Positions 5,682-8,082 of a DNA stretch of 8,082 nucleotides are shown one piece after another (position 1 is the first letter of the stretch; each line of letters begins with the position of its first letter). The DNA lies in assembly GCA_035693105.1 (NCBI GenBank), contig DASSHC010000158.1:1-8082 (forward strand), read 5' to 3'. The notes beneath the pieces were generated by a model, which saw only the letters and a list, made by a program, of their open reading frames with translations, searched no databases and was not told where the DNA came from. Origin of the DNA: DASSHC01 sp035693105. GTDB lineage: Bacteria > Chloroflexota > Chloroflexia > Thermomicrobiales > Thermomicrobiaceae. A program made the translations under genes and the position numbers.

Positions 5682-6659
5682 ATGGAGAAGGCGCAACTGA
5701 TGACTGCCACAGCCGGACCGGCCCTGACCGGCGCACCGATGATCAGCGTGCAGGGGCTGGTCAAGCGCTACGGCGGCTTGACCGCCGTCGCCGGGGTCGA
5801 TCTCGAGGTGCGTGAGCGCGAGATCTTCGGCATCCTCGGTCCCAACGGCGCCGGCAAGACGACCACCTTGGAGATGATCGAGGGTCTGCGCGAGCCGGAC
5901 AGCGGCACCATCGTGGTGGACGGCATCGACGCGGTCAAGCACCCCTCGCAGGTCAAGCGCATCATCGGCATCCAACTGCAGACGACGGCCCTCTTCGATC
6001 ACCTGACGGTGCGCGAGCTGGTCGGGCTCTTCGCGGATCTCTACGACGCCGACAGCTCGAAAAAGCGCATCGACGGGTTGATCGGGCTGGTGTCGCTGGA
6101 CGAGAAGGCCGGAAGTTACGTCAACGAGCTGTCCGGCGGGCAGCAGCAGCGCCTCTCGATCGCGCTGGCGCTGGTCAACGACCCCCGGGTCGTCTTCCTC
6201 GACGAGCCGACCACCGGCCTCGATCCGCAGGCGCGGCGCAATCTCTGGGAGGCCATCGCCGGTATCCGGGAGAGCGGCAAGACGGTGGTGCTGACAACGC
6301 ACTACATGGAGGAGGCCGAGGTTCTCTGCGACCGGGTGGCGGTGATGGATCACGGCGAGATCATCGCCTGCGACACGCCGCGCGACCTGATCGAGGGGCT
6401 GGCGCTCGGCTCGACCATCCTGGCGCGCGTCGCTCGCGGCAACGTCTCGCTCGACGAGCTGCGGCGGCTCCCGGCGGTGACGGAGGCTCGCCGCGAGGGC
6501 GATCAGCTCTCGCTGCGCACCGGCGACGTGGCCGCGACGGTCAGCGCGCTCCTCCTCTCGGCGCAGCGTGCGGGCTGGGAGCTGGAGGATCTGACGATGA
6601 CGCGCGCCTCGCTGGAGGACGTCTTCCTGCACTACACGGGACGGAGCCTGCGGGAGTGA
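5682..6659 (+). CDS. ABC-2 type exporter ATP-binding protein (DrrA-like)
   Basis: This is the ATPase subunit of an exporter; ATP binding and hydrolysis at a dimer of this protein drive the partner permease. The 325-residue sequence contains Walker A GPNGAGKTT (53-61), a Q-loop (IGIQLQ, about 95-100), the signature LSGGQ (150-154), Walker B VVFLDEP with D174 and E175, the D-loop GLD and the H-loop histidine H207 (TTHYMEEAE). All catalytic residues are present. Residues after about 235 form the C-terminal extension common in the daunorubicin-resistance (DrrA)/DUF4162 group. The ATG at 5682 has GAAGGAG four bases before it; another in-frame ATG at 5700 has no such signal. The stop codon overlaps the permease start (GTGA), so the two are translationally coupled. 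The substrate cannot be told; drugs, lipids or polysaccharides are possible for the family. Confidence 0.93.
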   Translation: MEKAQLMTATAGPALTGAPMISVQGLVKRYGGLTAVAGVDLEVREREIFGILGPNGAGKTTTLEMIEGLREPDSGTIVVDGIDAVKHPSQVKRIIGIQLQTTALFDHLTVRELVGLFADLYDADSSKKRIDGLIGLVSLDEKAGSYVNELSGGQQQRLSIALALVNDPRVVFLDEPTTGLDPQARRNLWEAIAGIRESGKTVVLTTHYMEEAEVLCDRVAVMDHGEIIACDTPRDLIEGLALGSTILARVARGNVSLDELRRLPAVTEARREGDQLSLRTGDVAATVSALLLSAQRAGWELEDLTMTRASLEDVFLHYTGRSLRE

Positions 6660-7735
6660 GGGCCTTTCGCGCGATGGTGGTGGCCAATCTCAAGATGACG
6701 GTGCGCAACCGCACGGCGCTCTTCTGGCTGCTGGCCTTCCCAATCATCTTTATCGTCCTCTTCGGCTACCTCTTCGGCAGCAGCAATCAGACGATCGATG
6801 TCGGCATCGCGGGGGCAGAGGTCTCGCCGGCCGCCAGTCAAGTGACCAAGCAACTGCGGCAGACCGACGGTTTCAAGGTGCACACCGGCAGCGCCGATGA
6901 CGAGCTGGCCGCGCTGAAGAACGGCGATCGCAACGTCGTGATCGATTTCAAGCCGGGCACGAACGGGCAGCAGGTCACGGCCAATCTCTACTGGGATCAG
7001 TCGGACGCGCAGGTGGGCCAGATCAGCCTGATGGCGGTGCAGCAGTTCCTGAGCCAGGCCAACGCGCAGCTCTCGCAGACGCCGCAGGTCATCGGGGTGC
7101 AGGTGCAGGGCGTGACGGCCAAGGACACGCGCTACATCGACTTCCTGGTGCCGGGGATCCTGGCGATGTCGATCATGAGCAACGGCCTGCAGATGCTCTC
7201 CGGCGTCTTCGTCGCCTACCGCGAGCGCGGCATCCTGCGGCGCATCCGGGCCACTCCCTTCCCGCTGATCTCCTTCATCTCGGCGCGCATCGTGACCCAG
7301 GTACTGGTGGCCGTGGTACAGGCGTTCATCCTGCTGGGGATCGGCAAGCTGCTCTTCAACCTGCGAATCTCCGGCTCGCTCGGCTCGATCGTGGTGATGG
7401 TGGTGCTGGGCGCGCTGGCGTTCCTGGCGATGGGCTTCTTCGTGGCGGCGGTCTCGCGCAATACCGAGGTGGCCGACAGCCTGTCGAACGCGCTGGCCTT
7501 CCCGATGATGTTCCTGGGCGGCGTCTTCTTCCCGGTCGACAGCGCGCCGGCCTGGCTGCAGCCGATCACCAAGATCATCCCGCTCACCTACCTGGCGAAC
7601 GGGCTGCGCGACATCATGGTCAACGGCGCTGGCCTGGCGCACGTCTGGCTGCCGATCCTGGTGATGCTGGCGACCGGCATCATCAGCCTGCTGCTCTCCG
7701 TGCGCTTCTTCCGCTGGGAGGCGCGGGCGGTGTAG
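6656..7735 (+). CDS. ABC-2 type exporter permease (DrrB/YhgE-like)
   Basis: This is the membrane subunit of the exporter encoded with the upstream ATPase. The 359-residue protein has one membrane segment at about 21-41 and then a large extracytoplasmic domain at about 42-160, rich in Gln, Asp and Ser. Five more segments follow at about 161-187, 207-234, 242-265, 276-297 and 330-350. YRERGILRRIRATP (188-201) is the conserved cytoplasmic loop of ABC-2 permeases thought to contact the ATPase. FLGGVFFPVDSAPAWLQPIT with the following PLTYLANGLRDIM is typical of the re-entrant region near the fifth segment. It starts at a GTG inside the GTGA overlap with the ATPase stop. The long loop after segment 1 matches the linearmycin/YhgE-type branch rather than the shortest DrrB forms. 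The substrate is unknown. Confidence 0.92.
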   Translation: MRAFRAMVVANLKMTVRNRTALFWLLAFPIIFIVLFGYLFGSSNQTIDVGIAGAEVSPAASQVTKQLRQTDGFKVHTGSADDELAALKNGDRNVVIDFKPGTNGQQVTANLYWDQSDAQVGQISLMAVQQFLSQANAQLSQTPQVIGVQVQGVTAKDTRYIDFLVPGILAMSIMSNGLQMLSGVFVAYRERGILRRIRATPFPLISFISARIVTQVLVAVVQAFILLGIGKLLFNLRISGSLGSIVVMVVLGALAFLAMGFFVAAVSRNTEVADSLSNALAFPMMFLGGVFFPVDSAPAWLQPITKIIPLTYLANGLRDIMVNGAGLAHVWLPILVMLATGIISLLLSVRFFRWEARAV

Positions 7736-7754
7736 CGACCAACGGGCCCCCATC

Positions 7755-7795
7755 CCCTCACCGTTTCCCTACGACTGGGCGAAGGGGTGTGAGGG
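7755..7795 (+). terminator. hairpin after the exporter operon, possible terminator
   Basis: CCCTCAC (7755-7761) and GTGAGGG (7789-7795) form a perfect 7-base outer stem, starting 20 bases after the permease stop. A short inner CCC/GGG pairing is possible. No T tract follows, so it may be a 3' stabilising structure or part of a dispersed repeat rather than a true intrinsic terminator. Confidence 0.35.
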
Positions 7796-8082
7796 CACAT
7801 TGGTGGATATAGTCCCCGTGTACCGCCTGCCAACTTGGTACTGCGCGATACCTACCACGTAAGGCGCGCCTCAGGTACAGCCACCCATCCCAACATAGCC
7901 AAAGGGCGCGCACCTGCATTGACAGAAACCCATTTCCCCATCGTCGGGAGCTGTCACGGCTATCGCCGAGTTGGCCCCTCGGTACCGGACCTTCATCTTA
8001 CTCCGCCATGTAATCCCCGCTATGATGTGGTTGCGCGACAATGAGGACTCTTCGGGATTCAAAGGTCCATGCAAACGGGTGT
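7796..8082. other. intergenic region without a convincing gene
   Basis: This stretch is visibly lower in GC than the rest of the window. Open frames of up to about 69 codons exist on both strands, but their products (Cys/Gly/Pro mixtures without hydrophobic or motif structure) do not look like proteins. It holds GGTA-CTGCGCGA-TACC, an 8-base GGCGCGCC palindrome, a TTGACA without a matching -10, and a TATGAT at 8021-8026 that could be a -10 box for a gene beyond the window. No tRNA fold was recognised. Confidence 0.5.

Noticed and set aside
5307..6632. 441-codon open frame antisense to the ABC ATPase gene
   Set aside because: It covers an ATPase gene with all catalytic motifs; its product is Arg/Asp/His/Leu-rich shadow sequence without family features.
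6632..7753. 373-codon open frame antisense to the permease gene
   Set aside because: Its product is a charged His/Arg/Asp/Gln string typical of an antisense shadow; the plus-strand permease is unmistakable.
7919..7924. Perfect TTGACA as a -35 box
   Set aside because: No acceptable -10 hexamer occurs 16-18 bases downstream.
8021..8026. TATGAT as a -10 box for a downstream gene
   Set aside because: The sequence 17 bases upstream (TTACTC) is a poor -35 and no gene start is visible in the window.

Overview
The window is uniformly GC-rich bacterial chromosome, densely packed and with genes on both strands. The architecture of the first protein (HTH remnant, Ala/Glu/Pro-rich linker, coiled coil, PWYRRLIG-type tail), the frequent GTG starts and a dispersed-type intergenic palindrome suggest Chloroflexota, perhaps Thermomicrobia. 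This assignment is recalled from protein style and is not proven. No phage, transposase, CRISPR array, rRNA or tRNA gene was recognised.

Layout. (1) Positions 2-1234 (+) hold the 3' part of a gene for an HTH/coiled-coil protein. (2) Positions 1227-2681 (-) hold a two-gene unit: thiI (tRNA 4-thiouridine synthetase) followed, after a 3-base gap, by a 69-residue Cys-rich membrane protein. The thiI leader carries a heptamer tandem repeat. (3) Positions 2732-3091 are intergenic and contain a 120-bp near-perfect long palindrome. (4) Positions 3092-3352 (-) hold an 86-residue SelW/Rdx-family gene whose CxxU motif is encoded with an in-frame TGA and is followed by a hairpin of bacterial SECIS type. 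Ordinary ORF calling breaks it and reports a 64-residue stub. (5) Positions 3510-4913 (+) encode a monofunctional aspartate kinase with two ACT domains, divergent from selW. (6) Positions 4910-5248 (-) and 5366-5545 (+) are two small divergent genes for single-pass membrane proteins. (7) Positions 5682-7735 (+) are a translationally coupled ABC-2 exporter pair (DrrA-like ATPase and its permease). (8) Positions 7736-8082 hold no convincing gene.

The main discovery candidate is the SelW-like selenoprotein. Without selA/selB/selC/selD in the window, selenocysteine insertion cannot be proven here, but the in-frame TGA, the CTSU motif, the strong Shine-Dalgarno sequence, the intact family sequence on both sides of the TGA and the hairpin all point the same way. 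The other genes are mostly housekeeping (tRNA thiolation, aspartate-family amino acid synthesis, efflux) and do not form one pathway.
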